Positions 9,756-19,234 are shown, counted from the stretch's first letter. The stretch: 64,000 nt of DNA from Streptomyces sp. GS7 (GCF_009834125.1 NZ_CP047146.1:930001-994000); one strand, 5' to 3'. Translations and numbers: made by a program. Notes: a model not told the origin generated them from the sequence alone.

Positions 9756-12299
9756 CTACTCGGCCTTGATCGCCTGGAGCATGTTCAGCCGGGCCGCCCG
9801 GCGCGCCGGCCAGAGCGCGGCCAGCACGCCGACGACCGCCGCCATGGCGAGGAAGACGCCCATCCGGCCCCAGGGCAGCACGAGTTGGTACGTCGGCAGC
9901 GAGCCGCCGATCAGCTCACCGGCCGCCCAGCCGAAGAACACGCCCAGGCCGATGCCCAGCACCCCGCCGAAGAGCGAGATCACCAGCGATTCCAGGCGCA
10001 CCATCCGCTTGATGCCGCGGCGGTCCAGGCCGATGGCGCGCAGCATGCCGATCTCCTGCGCCCGTTCGAAGACCGACATCGCCAGGGTGTTGATCACGCC
10101 GAGCACCGCGACGATCACGGCCATGGCCAGCAGGCCGTAGAGCATGTTCAGCATCAGGGTGAAGACCTGCGCGATGGCGTCGGAGACGTCCTTCTTGTCC
10201 GCGACGGTGATCGCCGGGTTCTTGCCGAGCGCGGTGACCAGCTTGTCCTTGGACGCCGCGGTCGCGCCGTCCTTGGTCTTGACCATCACCTGCATGTCGG
10301 TGATGTGCTTCTGGTGCGGGGCGAGGGTGGCGTTGTCGAGGATGATGCCGCGGATCATCTCGTTGCCCGTGTAGACGCCCGCGACGGTGAGCGTGCCCTG
10401 CTTGCCGTCCTCGAAGGTCACCGGGAGGCGGGAGCCGGTGTGCCAGCCCTTCACCTTGGCGGTGGTGTCGTCGACGACGGCCCGGTCGCCGCTGAGGGTG
10501 CCGAGGGCGCCCGAGGTGAAGTCCAGCGCGGTGAGCTTGCCGAAGTCCTTGCCGTTGACGCCGGTCAGGTACTCGGTGCCGGTGCCTATCCGGGACACGG
10601 AGTTGCGCAGCGGGCTGGACGCGGTGACCTCGTCCATGCCGGCGATCTTCTTCGCCACGTCGGGGGAGAGCGGCGTCCGGCTCGCCATGGAGACCACGTA
10701 GTCGGCCTTCAGGGAGGCGGTGGCCATCTTGTCGATGCCCTGCTGCACGCTGCCCGCGATCACCGTGAGTCCGGTGATCAGGGTCAGCCCGACCATCAGC
10801 GCGGAGGCCGTGGCGGCGGTCCGGCGCGGGTTGCGGACCGCGTTCTGCCGGGCGAGGACGCCGGAGATCCCGAACATCCGCAGCACGGGGGCGGCGAGCG
10901 CGATCAGCGGGCGGGACAGCAGCGGCGTCAGGATGAACACGCCGATCAGCAGCAGCGCGGCACCGGCGGCCATGGTGGCCTTCCCGTCGGACATGCCGGT
11001 GGCGACCAGGACCGCGGCCGTACCGGCGCCGGCGAACAGCGCGCCGATGGTGTTCCGGACCACCAGCGACTTGGTGGTGGCGGTGGCGTGCACGCTGTTC
11101 ATCGCGGCGACCGGCGGGATCTTCGCGGCGCGCCGGCCCGGCAGCCAGGCGGCCAGGACCGTGACGACGATGCCGACCAGCAGGGACGTGATGATCGTGG
11201 ACGGCGAGATCACCAGCGGGCCGTCCGGTACCTTCGCGCCCGTGCTGCTCATCAGCGCGCGCAGTCCGGCGCCGATGCCGATACCGGCCACCAGGCCCGT
11301 CACCGCGGCCACCGCGCCGACCACGGACGCCTCGATCAGCACCGAGCGGGTCACCTGGCGGCGGCTGGCGCCGACCGCGCGCATCAGCGCCAGCTCCTTG
11401 GTGCGCTGGGCGACCAGCATGGTGAAGGTGTTGGCGATGATGAAGACGCCGACGAAGAGCGCGATACCGGCGAAGGCCAGCAGGCCGGTCTTCATCCCGT
11501 CCATGCTCTGGGCGATCATCTTGGCCTGGTCGTCGGCCAGTTGCCTGCCCGTGGTCGCCTCGGCGCCCTCCTTGGGCAGCACCTTCTCGACCGCGTCCTT
11601 CAGGGCCGTCTGGGACGTACCCGGTGCGGCCTTGACGTCGATCTCGCTGAACTCACCGGGCGCCGCGAACATCTTCTGGGCGCTGGCGGTGTCGAACAGC
11701 GCGAGGCTGCCGCCGGCCGCGACGGTGCCGTCGTCGGTGGTGAAGACGCCGGTCAGCTTCTGCTCGCGGACCGGTCCGTCGACGGATATCCGAACGGTGT
11801 CGCCGACCTTGTAGCCGGCCCGGTCCGCGGTGTGGGCGTCCAGCGCGAACTGGCCGGCGCCCTTGGGCGCGACGCCGTCCCGCATCGGATAGCGGGCGTC
11901 CCTGCCGTCCTTGCCGGGGAAGTAGTTGCTGCCGCGGGTCGTGAAGCCGTCGCCGATCAGCTTGCCGCTCTTGTCGGCGATGGCGGTGAAGCCGGAGACG
12001 GTGCCGGTGGCGGAGGCGGCGCCGGGCACCCCGGCGGCCGCCCCGAGCAGCTTCTGGTCGAGCGGGGAGGGCGCGCCGGGAGCACCGGGCGCGCCGGCCG
12101 CGGGGTCGGAGGAGTGCCGCTGGATGGCGACGTCGACGTTGTCGAAGCCCTTTTGGGAGCTGGACTGGAACGCGTCGGAGATGGTCGAGGTGAAGACCAG
12201 GGTGCCGGAGACGAAGGCCACGCCGAGCATCACGGCGAGAACGGTCATCAGCAGCCGGGCCTTGTGCGCGAGCACATTGCGCAAGGCGGTACGGAACAT
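9756..12299 (-). CDS. ABC transporter permease, FtsX/MacB type (two permease repeats)
   Basis: Inner-membrane subunit of a MacB-like (type VII) exporter or mechanotransmission ABC complex, 847 aa. The N-terminal span ('ARLLMTVLAVMLGVAFVSG') is followed by a large extracytoplasmic MacB periplasmic-core-like domain (about 40-260) and an FtsX block of three spans ('KTGLLAFAGIALFVGVFIIANTF', then 'RTKELALMRAVGASRRQV'). The pattern then repeats: spans near 430-500, a second external domain 520-690, and the final FtsX domain with 'MSVFERAQEIGMLRAIGLDR'. This full-length duplicated architecture is typical in actinobacteria. The ATPase partner is 53 bases upstream on the same strand. The substrate is unknown; candidates are lipids, lipoproteins or antimicrobial peptides. 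Confidence 0.93.
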   Translation of the reverse strand: MFRTALRNVLAHKARLLMTVLAVMLGVAFVSGTLVFTSTISDAFQSSSQKGFDNVDVAIQRHSSDPAAGAPGAPGAPSPLDQKLLGAAAGVPGAASATGTVSGFTAIADKSGKLIGDGFTTRGSNYFPGKDGRDARYPMRDGVAPKGAGQFALDAHTADRAGYKVGDTVRISVDGPVREQKLTGVFTTDDGTVAAGGSLALFDTASAQKMFAAPGEFSEIDVKAAPGTSQTALKDAVEKVLPKEGAEATTGRQLADDQAKMIAQSMDGMKTGLLAFAGIALFVGVFIIANTFTMLVAQRTKELALMRAVGASRRQVTRSVLIEASVVGAVAAVTGLVAGIGIGAGLRALMSSTGAKVPDGPLVISPSTIITSLLVGIVVTVLAAWLPGRRAAKIPPVAAMNSVHATATTKSLVVRNTIGALFAGAGTAAVLVATGMSDGKATMAAGAALLLIGVFILTPLLSRPLIALAAPVLRMFGISGVLARQNAVRNPRRTAATASALMVGLTLITGLTVIAGSVQQGIDKMATASLKADYVVSMASRTPLSPDVAKKIAGMDEVTASSPLRNSVSRIGTGTEYLTGVNGKDFGKLTALDFTSGALGTLSGDRAVVDDTTAKVKGWHTGSRLPVTFEDGKQGTLTVAGVYTGNEMIRGIILDNATLAPHQKHITDMQVMVKTKDGATAASKDKLVTALGKNPAITVADKKDVSDAIAQVFTLMLNMLYGLLAMAVIVAVLGVINTLAMSVFERAQEIGMLRAIGLDRRGIKRMVRLESLVISLFGGVLGIGLGVFFGWAAGELIGGSLPTYQLVLPWGRMGVFLAMAAVVGVLAALWPARRAARLNMLQAIKAE

Positions 12300-12352
12300 G
12301 GGTGGTCAGTCCTGGAGGAGAGGTCCGGGGTGGCGGAGTCGGCTGCTGTCGG

Positions 12353-13135
12353 TCAGCTCGTACGGCCCTTGGCGTCGAAGCCCTTCATGCGCTCCAGCAC
12401 CATGTCGGCGCTGGGGTCGGGCATGTCGTCGACGATCCGGCCGTCGGCGAGGAATATGACGCGGTCCGCGTACGACGCGGCGACGGGGTCGTGGGTCACC
12501 ATCACCACGGTCTGGCCCAGCTCGCGCACGGAGTTGCGCAGGAAGCCCAGGACCTCGGCGCCGGAGCGGGAGTCGAGGTTGCCGGTGGGCTCGTCGGCGA
12601 AGATGATCTCGGGCCGGGAGGCCAGCGCACGGGCGACCGCGACGCGCTGCTGCTGGCCGCCGGAGAGCTGGCTGGGGCGGTGCTTGAGGCGGCCGGACAG
12701 GCCGACGGTCTCCACGACGCGGTCCATCCAGGCGCGGTCCGGCTTACGGCCCGCGATGTCCATGGGCAGGGTGATGTTCTCCAGCGCGGTCAGTGTCGGG
12801 AGGAGGTTGAACGCCTGGAAGATGAAGCCGATCTTGTCGCGCCGCAGCTGGGTGAGCTTCTTGTCCTTCAGCCCGGTCAGCTCGATGTCGCCGATCCGCG
12901 CGGAGCCGCCGGAGATGGAGTCCAGACCGGCCATGCAGTGCATGAGCGTCGACTTGCCGGACCCGGAGGGGCCCATGATCGCGGTGAACTGGGCCTGGCG
13001 GAAGTCGACGGAGACCGCGTCCAGGGCGACCACTTGGGTCTCGCCCTGTCCGTAGACCTTGGTGAGATCCGTGGCGCGGGCGGCCACCGCGGTGCTGCGG
13101 CCGGCGGTGGTGACGCCGGAGTGGGTGGTGGTCAC
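12353..13135 (-). CDS. ABC transporter ATP-binding protein (MacB/LolD type)
   Basis: Cytoplasmic ATPase for the adjacent FtsX-type permease, 260 aa. It has Walker A 'GPSGSGKST', Q-loop 'FIFQAFNLLPTLTALEN', signature 'LSGGQQQRVAVARAL' and Walker B 'IIFADEPTGNLDS' followed by the switch region 'VMVTHDPVAASYADR'. The LolD/MacB subgroup is indicated by 'ADEPTGNLD' and the spacing. The start is a GTG at 13135 (VTTTHSGVTT) preceded by CAGGAG; longer frames upstream have a Pro/Arg-rich unlikely N-terminus. It is transcribed together with the permease. The upstream gap faces the bldA promoter region. Confidence 0.94.
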   Translation of the reverse strand: MTTTHSGVTTAGRSTAVAARATDLTKVYGQGETQVVALDAVSVDFRQAQFTAIMGPSGSGKSTLMHCMAGLDSISGGSARIGDIELTGLKDKKLTQLRRDKIGFIFQAFNLLPTLTALENITLPMDIAGRKPDRAWMDRVVETVGLSGRLKHRPSQLSGGQQQRVAVARALASRPEIIFADEPTGNLDSRSGAEVLGFLRNSVRELGQTVVMVTHDPVAASYADRVIFLADGRIVDDMPDPSADMVLERMKGFDAKGRTS

Positions 13136-13621
13136 GGGAACGGGCTCCTGTCGGGAGGGGGACCGGCCGCCTCGGCGCCGGCCGGGCGGCCTGCGAAGCG
13201 GGCAGAAGAACAACGGCTTCCATCGTCCGGCAGGGAGATGGGCCGGAACGTCAACCCGTGTGACCGTCCTTGGGCCACCCCAGGGGATTAGCCGACCACG
13301 CCTCCGTCATCCCTGGGTAGGAGTCGGACCCTGATGCCGTGACGGCTTCCGGGGCGCCCGGCGGGTGGCGCCGCATGGGCCGGACGGCGGATCGAACGGG
13401 CGTCGGAGAGGCGTCGACTTTCCGTCAATTCGGGGTCGAATTTCGCCGTGGCACGGAACGCCGAACATGGGCATCAGGCATGTGCCGGAGGCTCTGGCGG
13501 TGGCTGATGCACCCTCAGTTGCCAATAAAATAAGACAACCTCGGGATGAGTGGCAGATGTGCCCCGTGCGCTGCGGGCTACGCTCGTGCTGCCTTCTTTG
13601 AGGCGGCATGGGGGACCCCAA
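13136..13621. other. Divergent intergenic region between the ABC operon and bldA
   Basis: This 486-base gap has no protein gene I can support. It must hold the promoter of the leftward ABC operon and the rightward bldA promoter. An AT-rich patch at 13518-13540 (CCAATAAAATAAGACAACC) stands out about 85 bases upstream of the tRNA. I did not find a convincing -35/-10 pair. Confidence 0.5.
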
Positions 13622-13703
13622 GCCCGGATGGTGGAATGCAGACACGGCGAGCTTAAACCTCGCTGGCCTTCGGGCCGTGCCGGTTCAAGTCCGGCTCCGG
13701 GCA
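13622..13703 (+). tRNA. bldA: tRNA-Leu (anticodon UAA), the bldA gene
   Basis: A full cloverleaf can be drawn. The acceptor stem GCCCGGA pairs with TCCGGGC, the anticodon stem-loop is GCGAG-CTTAAAC-CTCGC with anticodon TAA, a long class II variable arm (GGCC-TTC-GGGCC) is present, and the T-arm is GCCGG-TTCAAGT-CCGGC. The discriminator base is A and no CCA is encoded. This tRNA is the only decoder of UUA in Streptomyces and controls aerial growth and antibiotic genes that contain TTA codons. On reading the protein genes of this window I noticed no in-frame TTA, consistent with their housekeeping character; this needs a codon count. Confidence 0.97.
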
Positions 13704-13758
13704 CTCCCCGCGAGCAGCGGGGACAAGGACCACCACATACCTGAAATTTCAACGAGAA

Positions 13759-13786
13759 CGGGCCGCCGGTGAAAACCGGCGGCCCG
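13759..13786. terminator. Bidirectional terminator after bldA
   Basis: A perfect 12-bp stem (13759-13770 with 13775-13786) is closed by a GAAA tetraloop. It lies between bldA and the convergent glycosyltransferase gene and can serve both. Confidence 0.85.
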
Positions 13787-13806
13787 CGGCGTTTAGTACC
13801 GGCGGC

Positions 13807-14976
13807 TCAGCGCTCCACGAGCGCGAACAGCGCCTCCCAGCGGCCGACGATCTCGTCGGTCGAGAACCGCTGGATGTTCTCGCGGGCCGCTTCACCCATC
13901 GTGTCCCGCAGCTCCTGGTCGGACATCAGGGCGTCCAGGTGCCGGGCGAATTCGGTGACATTGCCCGGAGGCGCCAGGAAGCCGTCGGTGCCGTCCGTGA
14001 TGATCTCGCGGACACCCGGCGCCACGTCGAACGCCACACACGGCACCGCGGTGGCCATCGCCTCCATGGGAGCGAGCGGGAAGCCCTCGCCGCGCGAGCT
14101 CAGCGCGAAGACCGCGCTCTCGCGCAGCGCCCCGGCCACATCGCTCGTCCGGCCCATCCACTCGACGGAACCGGTCACCCCGAGCTCGGCCGCCTGCTTG
14201 CGCAGCGCGTCGGCCTCCTCACCGGAGCCGTAGATCCGCAGCGTCCAGTCCGGGTGCTGCGACGCGACCTTGGCCCATGCCTCCAAGAGCAGGTCCACGC
14301 CCTTCTCCTCGTGGAGCCGGCCGATGCTGGCCACGACCTTCCGGGAGCGGTCCGAGGGGACGTCAGGGAAGAACGGCAGCGGGTTCGGCATGAAGCCGAC
14401 GTTGTCCATCCGCTGCCGGATCCACTGGTCGGCGTCCTCACGGGTGAGCGGCAGCATCCGGTCGACGTCCTGGTAAAACCGCTTGACGCGAGCGAACCGG
14501 GACGAGCGGCGGCAGGTCTCGAACGACTCGTGGCTCATTCCGATGACCGCGAGGCCCGCGGTGTCGGCGAGCGCGACCCACTCCATCGCCCACACCTGCG
14601 TGACGATCACGATCCCGCCCGGCCGGGCCGCCCGGAACAGCGCGCTCATCTTGGCCGCCTGCTCGTGCATCCCGGCCTCACGGGCGGTCCGCCGGCGCTG
14701 CTCGACGAGGTTCAGCCTGTCCTTGAGGCTGCGAACGGGGCGGACGCTCGGCGGGTGCACGTCGTAGAGCGTGGTGGTCTCGTACGGCAGGTCGGCGGCC
14801 AGTTCGTGGACCCGCCCCTCGGGCGGCGGCACGATGCCGACGACGTGCACGCGATGGCCCTGCTCGACGAACAGGCGCGCCATCTGGTGCGACCAACTGG
14901 TGATTCCGCCCAGCTCGTTGACGCTGTTGGAGACGAAGAAGACGTCCCGCGGCCCGGCTGCGTTCGACTTGGTCAT
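13807..14976 (-). CDS. Glycosyltransferase family 4
   Basis: GT-B fold sugar transferase of 389 aa, probably acting on an envelope polymer in the cytoplasm. The N-terminal half begins 'VFFVSNSVNELGGITSWSHQMARLF', typical of GT4 acceptor-side folds. The C-terminal nucleotide-sugar domain has 'ASIGRLHEEKGVDLLLEAW' and the E-x7-E motif in 'GEGFPLAPMEAMATAVPCVA'. The ATG at 14976 overlaps the upstream gene's TGA by one base (TGATG), so the two are translationally coupled. The partner is a glycosyl/polyol-phosphate polymerase, which points to a teichoic-acid-like wall glycopolymer (inference). Confidence 0.9.
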   Translation of the reverse strand: MTKSNAAGPRDVFFVSNSVNELGGITSWSHQMARLFVEQGHRVHVVGIVPPPEGRVHELAADLPYETTTLYDVHPPSVRPVRSLKDRLNLVEQRRRTAREAGMHEQAAKMSALFRAARPGGIVIVTQVWAMEWVALADTAGLAVIGMSHESFETCRRSSRFARVKRFYQDVDRMLPLTREDADQWIRQRMDNVGFMPNPLPFFPDVPSDRSRKVVASIGRLHEEKGVDLLLEAWAKVASQHPDWTLRIYGSGEEADALRKQAAELGVTGSVEWMGRTSDVAGALRESAVFALSSRGEGFPLAPMEAMATAVPCVAFDVAPGVREIITDGTDGFLAPPGNVTEFARHLDALMSDQELRDTMGEAARENIQRFSTDEIVGRWEALFALVER

Positions 14977-17831
14977 CAACGGCTCCACTGCGCAAAGAAC
15001 TGGTCGACGATGCTCTGTGCGGCGTCGCCCCGGTCGTATTCCCCGAACTTGGCGACGAATTCCTTGCGGTCCTTGGCGTATTCCAGCTGCTGGGTCTCGA
15101 AAGACTGCATGGTCTCGAAGAAATCTTCCTCGGTGCGCACCACCGGGCCCGGCGCGTGCTCCAGCAGATCGAAGTACGTTCCGCGGCCCTCGTGCACATA
15201 TTCGTCGTAGTCGTAGGTGAAGAACATCAGCGGCCGGTCGAGCAGCGCGTAGTCGAACATCACCGAGGAATAGTCGGTGATCAGGCCGTCCGCCAGCTCC
15301 AGGATCGGGGAGATGTCGTGCCGCGCCGACACGTCGACGACCCGGCCCTGCACCGTCGGCGGCAGCACCACGTGGTTGAGGTAGTGCGAGCGCACGAGCA
15401 GGACGTAGCGGTCACCGAACTCGTCGGCGAAGCGCTCCACGTCGAAGGGGAGGGCGAACCGGCCGTGCCGGCCCCCTGCCTTGCGGAACGTCGGCGCGTA
15501 CAGCAGCACGGTCTTGTCCGCCGGAATGCCCAGCTCCGCCGCCAGCGCACCGCGCTCCCGGCGACCCAGCTCGGCCTCCCGTCGGCGGGCCCGCACCAGC
15601 GCGTCGTTGCGCGGGTAGCCGACCCGCAGCAGGGTCTTCTCCTTGAGGCGGAACGCCTTGGCCAGGGTCCGGGCGTCGTGCTCGGTCCGGCACAGGAACC
15701 GGTCGAAGCGGTCCAGCGACTCCTGCTGCTCGGCCTGCTGCTGGCGGGTCTGCGCCTTGAGCGAGGGCTGGTCGAAGCCCATGTTCTTCAGCGCCGAGCC
15801 GTGCCAGGTCTGGATGTAGGTGGTCTCGGGGCGCTTGGTCAGCTTGAGCGGGTAGCTCTGGTTGTCCACCCAGAACTCGGCCTGCGCGAGCGCCTTGAGG
15901 TACTGGATCGACCAGCGCTTGACGAGGGTCGCGTCCTTGGGGAAGTCCTTCGGGGACCCGGCGTACGCCCAGATCGCCTCGAACTCCAGGCCCTGCCGGC
16001 GCATCTCCTCGTAGATGGCGCGCGGGCTGTCGCTGTACTGCTTGCCCAGGTGGCTCTCGAAGACCACCGTGCGCTTCTTGATCGGCAGCCGGCTGAACAC
16101 CTCGTGGTACGCCCGGAGCTTGCTGTCCCCGGAGGTGAGGGTCTTGCGCAGCGCCTTCGCCTTGCGGAAGCCGCTCTTGGCCAGCGTGCCCGGCTTGCCG
16201 CGCACGCCCCTGGCGATGAACTCCTGGACGCGCTCGGCGCTGCGGCCCTCGCTGATCAGGCGGAACGCCAGGTGCCCCTTGGAGGAGACATGCGGCTCGA
16301 TGTGGTCGGCGACCATCCGGGTCAGCCGCGGCCGGACCGGCAGCGGGCCGCCGGCCAGCTCGGTGTCGGAGACGGTGAGCCGGGACGTGGTGCGCGCCCC
16401 GTTGACGTCCAGGGTCAGCCGGACGTCCCAGATGGTGTCGACGATGCCCAGCGGGCGCAGCTGCGCGGTGATGTCCGCGGTGGTCTCCCAGTGGATGGCG
16501 TCGCCGTCGTGGCGCACCGTCCGGACCGGGAAGGTGAACGACTGGAGGCTGCGCCGGCGGGCGCTGAACTCCAGCTCGGCCTTCAGCTTCGCGCCCTCGG
16601 GGATCACACCGAGCGGGTTGGTGATCCGCCCGGCCAGGGAGACCGCGCTGCCCGCCTCGGAGAAACGGGTGATCTGGTTGCGCAGGAACAGCTGGTTGAC
16701 CGGCTTCTCGTGGTAGCCGACGTCGGTCACGTCCAGCACCCGGCGGCCGAAGGCGTCGTCGAAGTGGCCGCCGCACCAGTAGATCCGGCCGTCGTGCTGG
16801 GCGAGCGGCGAGGAGACCTTGTCGCGGTTGATGAGGGTGTCCACCGCCGGGATCAGGTTGTCCCAGTCGCCCTTCTGGAGCAGGTAGGCGCAGATGGCCT
16901 GGATCGGCAGGACGCGCTCGTACGCCTCGGGCGCGATGCTCGCCAGGTACTCCCGGGAGAGCTCCGCGAACTCCTGGCGGTAGGCGTCGTCGCGGAACGG
17001 CAGGTCCCGCAGGTGCAGCACGAGGTCGTGCTTGAGGAATTTGACGTCCTTCGCGAGCTTCATGCCGGTGAGGCCGCGCTGCTCCAGCAGGGCGTCGATG
17101 CGCCGGTGGACCTCAAGCCGGTGGATGTAATTGGTCATCTCGTGCCGTCGGTTCGTCACCGACTTCACGGCGGCCTGCTCGTGGACGTGCCAGAAGTAGA
17201 CCTGATTGGGAATCAGGGTGATGCGCTTCGCCGCCAGATAAGCGTCGGCGATAAACATCAGGTCTTCGTAGAACATCCCCTTGGGGAAACGGAGATCGTT
17301 CTCGACGAGGAAATCGCGGCGGTAGCACTTGTTGGTGGAAAGGGTGTCCCACACAAAAAGGTCCGGCAATTCGGTAACGGAATCCAGCGTGCGGGTCGTG
17401 GAATACAGCCAGGAGTACCACTCGTCGCGCTTCTGGTTACGGGTGTCCTTGTGCAGCCGGACACACAGGCCCGAGACGATGTCCGAGCCGGTTTCCTCGG
17501 CGGCCTCCAGCATATTGCGGCAGGCGTTGTGTTCCAGGACGTCATCGCTGTCCAGGAACATGACGTACTGTCCCCTGGTGTGCTGAATGCCGACGTTGCG
17601 CGGCTCGCCGCCGGCGCCGCTGTTCTCCGGCAGCTGGAAGGCCCTGACCCGCTCGGGGTGGGTGGCTGCGAGTTGCTGCGCGACGTCGAAAGAACGGTCG
17701 GTGCTGCAGTCGTCGACGATCACCACCTCGACGTCCCGGAGTGTCTGATCCAGTACGGACTGGACCGCGGTCGGCAACCGGTCGGCGTCGTTGTAGACAA
17801 TGACGACTACTGAGACGTCAGGCACAGGCAC
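14976..17831 (-). CDS. Bifunctional GT2 glycosyltransferase / CDP-glycerol-type polyol phosphotransferase
   Basis: Large envelope-polymer enzyme of 951 aa. The N-terminal GT-A domain (residues 1-230) shows 'VSVVVIVYNDADRL', 'VIVDDCSTD' and the metal-binding 'MFLDSDDVLE'. A middle region of about 330 residues includes a beta-rich segment. The C-terminal Glyphos_transf (TagB/TagF-like) domain (about 570-950) has 'YIQTWHGSALKNMG', 'VLLYAPTFRK', 'VRSHYL' and 'DGLITDYSSVMFDYAL'. TagF-like domains add polyol phosphate from CDP-polyols to a lipid-linked chain. Two GTG starts fit: 17831 with AGAGGG upstream, or 17825 with GAGG upstream. It forms an operon with the GT4 gene. The fusion suggests alternating sugar and polyol-phosphate addition (inference). 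Confidence 0.92.
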   Translation of the reverse strand: MPVPDVSVVVIVYNDADRLPTAVQSVLDQTLRDVEVVIVDDCSTDRSFDVAQQLAATHPERVRAFQLPENSGAGGEPRNVGIQHTRGQYVMFLDSDDVLEHNACRNMLEAAEETGSDIVSGLCVRLHKDTRNQKRDEWYSWLYSTTRTLDSVTELPDLFVWDTLSTNKCYRRDFLVENDLRFPKGMFYEDLMFIADAYLAAKRITLIPNQVYFWHVHEQAAVKSVTNRRHEMTNYIHRLEVHRRIDALLEQRGLTGMKLAKDVKFLKHDLVLHLRDLPFRDDAYRQEFAELSREYLASIAPEAYERVLPIQAICAYLLQKGDWDNLIPAVDTLINRDKVSSPLAQHDGRIYWCGGHFDDAFGRRVLDVTDVGYHEKPVNQLFLRNQITRFSEAGSAVSLAGRITNPLGVIPEGAKLKAELEFSARRRSLQSFTFPVRTVRHDGDAIHWETTADITAQLRPLGIVDTIWDVRLTLDVNGARTTSRLTVSDTELAGGPLPVRPRLTRMVADHIEPHVSSKGHLAFRLISEGRSAERVQEFIARGVRGKPGTLAKSGFRKAKALRKTLTSGDSKLRAYHEVFSRLPIKKRTVVFESHLGKQYSDSPRAIYEEMRRQGLEFEAIWAYAGSPKDFPKDATLVKRWSIQYLKALAQAEFWVDNQSYPLKLTKRPETTYIQTWHGSALKNMGFDQPSLKAQTRQQQAEQQESLDRFDRFLCRTEHDARTLAKAFRLKEKTLLRVGYPRNDALVRARRREAELGRRERGALAAELGIPADKTVLLYAPTFRKAGGRHGRFALPFDVERFADEFGDRYVLLVRSHYLNHVVLPPTVQGRVVDVSARHDISPILELADGLITDYSSVMFDYALLDRPLMFFTYDYDEYVHEGRGTYFDLLEHAPGPVVRTEEDFFETMQSFETQQLEYAKDRKEFVAKFGEYDRGDAAQSIVDQFFAQWSR

Positions 17832-18381
17832 CTCAACCCTCTTTCGCTGCTGTTTCCGGCAAGAATAGCCCCATCTCCACTCGGGGTTTACGACCGCCCG
17901 CACTCGGTCCGCTACGGGTGGTGACGGGGTGGTGCGCGAGGAAGGGCAGGTTCCGGCTAGTGGGTAAGACGGAGGCCGGGGTCAATCGGTTGCATCCGCG
18001 CCGGGCGATGAGACATTTATCGGATTCCGATCATGCCGGTGACCCGGGGCTGCGGGAGTTGACGGCGCGGGAAATGCTCGTTCGATCGCGACGGGAAAAG
18101 ATCGATTACCCGGATTTTGTCCGGACCCGCACGCGGGTCCGCCCGGCCGCCGTGTTGACGGCGGAGTGGCATATGACACAGCGGCAGATGTGACGAAGGC
18201 GCCGCCGCCCGGCAACTCGCCGGCCGATACGGGCACCACCGGGCCCTCCCGAACGTCCTCCCTGCAGGAGATGTGTCCTCCGTAACTCGGGGGAAGATCC
18301 TGCCCAGGTACGAGAGACGTGTCTTTGCCAAGCCATTACGCTGGCGTCAAGGCCGCGCAGGGCGGCCATGGAGGAGTGAGG
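17832..18381. other. Divergent intergenic region upstream of the wall-polymer operon and the BI-1 gene
   Basis: This 550-base gap has no supported gene. It holds a small GC hairpin (CGGACCCGC / GCGGGTCCG, 18122-18141) and an ATCGGA-T-TCCGAT palindrome at 18017-18029. Promoters for the flanking divergent genes are expected but not resolved. Confidence 0.45.
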
Positions 18382-19212
18382 ATGAGGAGCAGCAACCCGG
18401 TCTTCTCGCGACGGGGGTTCAGCCGCGACACCGGCTACGCGGGCTTCAACGCACCGCCGCAGGCCGGGGGCGCCGCAGCCAACCCGTACGCCGGAGCCAA
18501 CCCGTACGCCGCCCAGGCGCCGCAGTACGCACCGCAGTACACCCCGCAGTCCCGACCGATGACGATGGACGACGTCGTCACCCGCACCGGACTGACGCTC
18601 GGCACGGTCATCGCCGGCGCCACCGTCGGCTGGATCTTCCTGACCGGCCAGCTCGCCTTCGCCATGGGCGCCGGCCTGGTCGCGATGGTGCTGGGGTTCA
18701 TCCAGTCCTTCATGCGCAAGCCGGTCCCGGCGCTGATCCTGGGCTACGCGGCGCTGGAGGGGGTCTTCCTCGGCGCGCTCAGCGGCTTCATCAACGACCT
18801 GCCGAAGATGAACGGCGCCCCGATGCAGGCGGTGCTGGGCACGATGGCGGTGTTCGTCGCCATGCTGGTCGCCTACAAGACGCGCATCGTGCGGGTCACC
18901 GAACGCTTCACCCGCTTCGTGATGATCGCGGCACTGGGCTTCGTCCTGCTGTCGCTGGTGAACGTGCTGTTCATGGTGTTCGGCGGGGGTGACGGCCTCG
19001 GCTTCCGCAGCGGCGGCCTGGGCATCGTCTTCGGCATCGTGGGCGTGGTCCTCGGCGCGCTGTTCCTCGCCATGGACTTCAAGCACGTCGAGGACGGCAT
19101 CGCCTACGGCGCACCGCGCGAGGAGTCCTGGCTGGCCGCGTTCGGCCTGACCCTGACCCTGGTGTGGATCTACTGGGAGATGCTGCGGCTGATCTCGATC
19201 CTGCGCGACTGA
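18382..19212 (+). CDS. Bax inhibitor-1/YccA family membrane protein
   Basis: Polytopic membrane protein of 276 aa. A Pro/Ala/Tyr-rich cytoplasmic N-terminus (residues 1-65, with 'NPYAGANPYA' repeats) precedes seven predicted spans from about residue 70. They include 'GTVIAGATVGWIFLTGQLAF', 'PALILGYAALEGVFLGALSG', 'FVMIAALGFVLLSLVNVLFM' and the terminal 'LAAFGLTLTLVWIYWEMLRL'. BI-1/YccA proteins are pH-sensitive calcium leak channels or stress proteins in other bacteria; no role is established in actinobacteria. The ATG at 18382 has GAGGAGTGAGG just upstream. Monocistronic, with a strong terminator after it. Confidence 0.92.
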   Translation: MRSSNPVFSRRGFSRDTGYAGFNAPPQAGGAAANPYAGANPYAAQAPQYAPQYTPQSRPMTMDDVVTRTGLTLGTVIAGATVGWIFLTGQLAFAMGAGLVAMVLGFIQSFMRKPVPALILGYAALEGVFLGALSGFINDLPKMNGAPMQAVLGTMAVFVAMLVAYKTRIVRVTERFTRFVMIAALGFVLLSLVNVLFMVFGGGDGLGFRSGGLGIVFGIVGVVLGALFLAMDFKHVEDGIAYGAPREESWLAAFGLTLTLVWIYWEMLRLISILRD

Positions 19213-19234
19213 CGCCGGACCGCACACCGCACAA

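Noticed and set aside
9885..13055. 1056-codon open frame on the plus strand
   Set aside because: It is the antisense shadow of the ABC permease and ATPase genes, which have full family motifs. The frame reads Gly/Asp/His/Arg-rich sequence with no domain.
13136..13621. Promoter -35/-10 for bldA
   Set aside because: Several weak hexamers (for example TACGCT near 13582) are present but none has a convincing partner at 16-18 bases, so none was listed.
15156..17813. 885-codon open frame on the plus strand
   Set aside because: Antisense of the GT2/TagF fusion gene; low-complexity Val/Arg/Gln-rich translation and no ribosome site.
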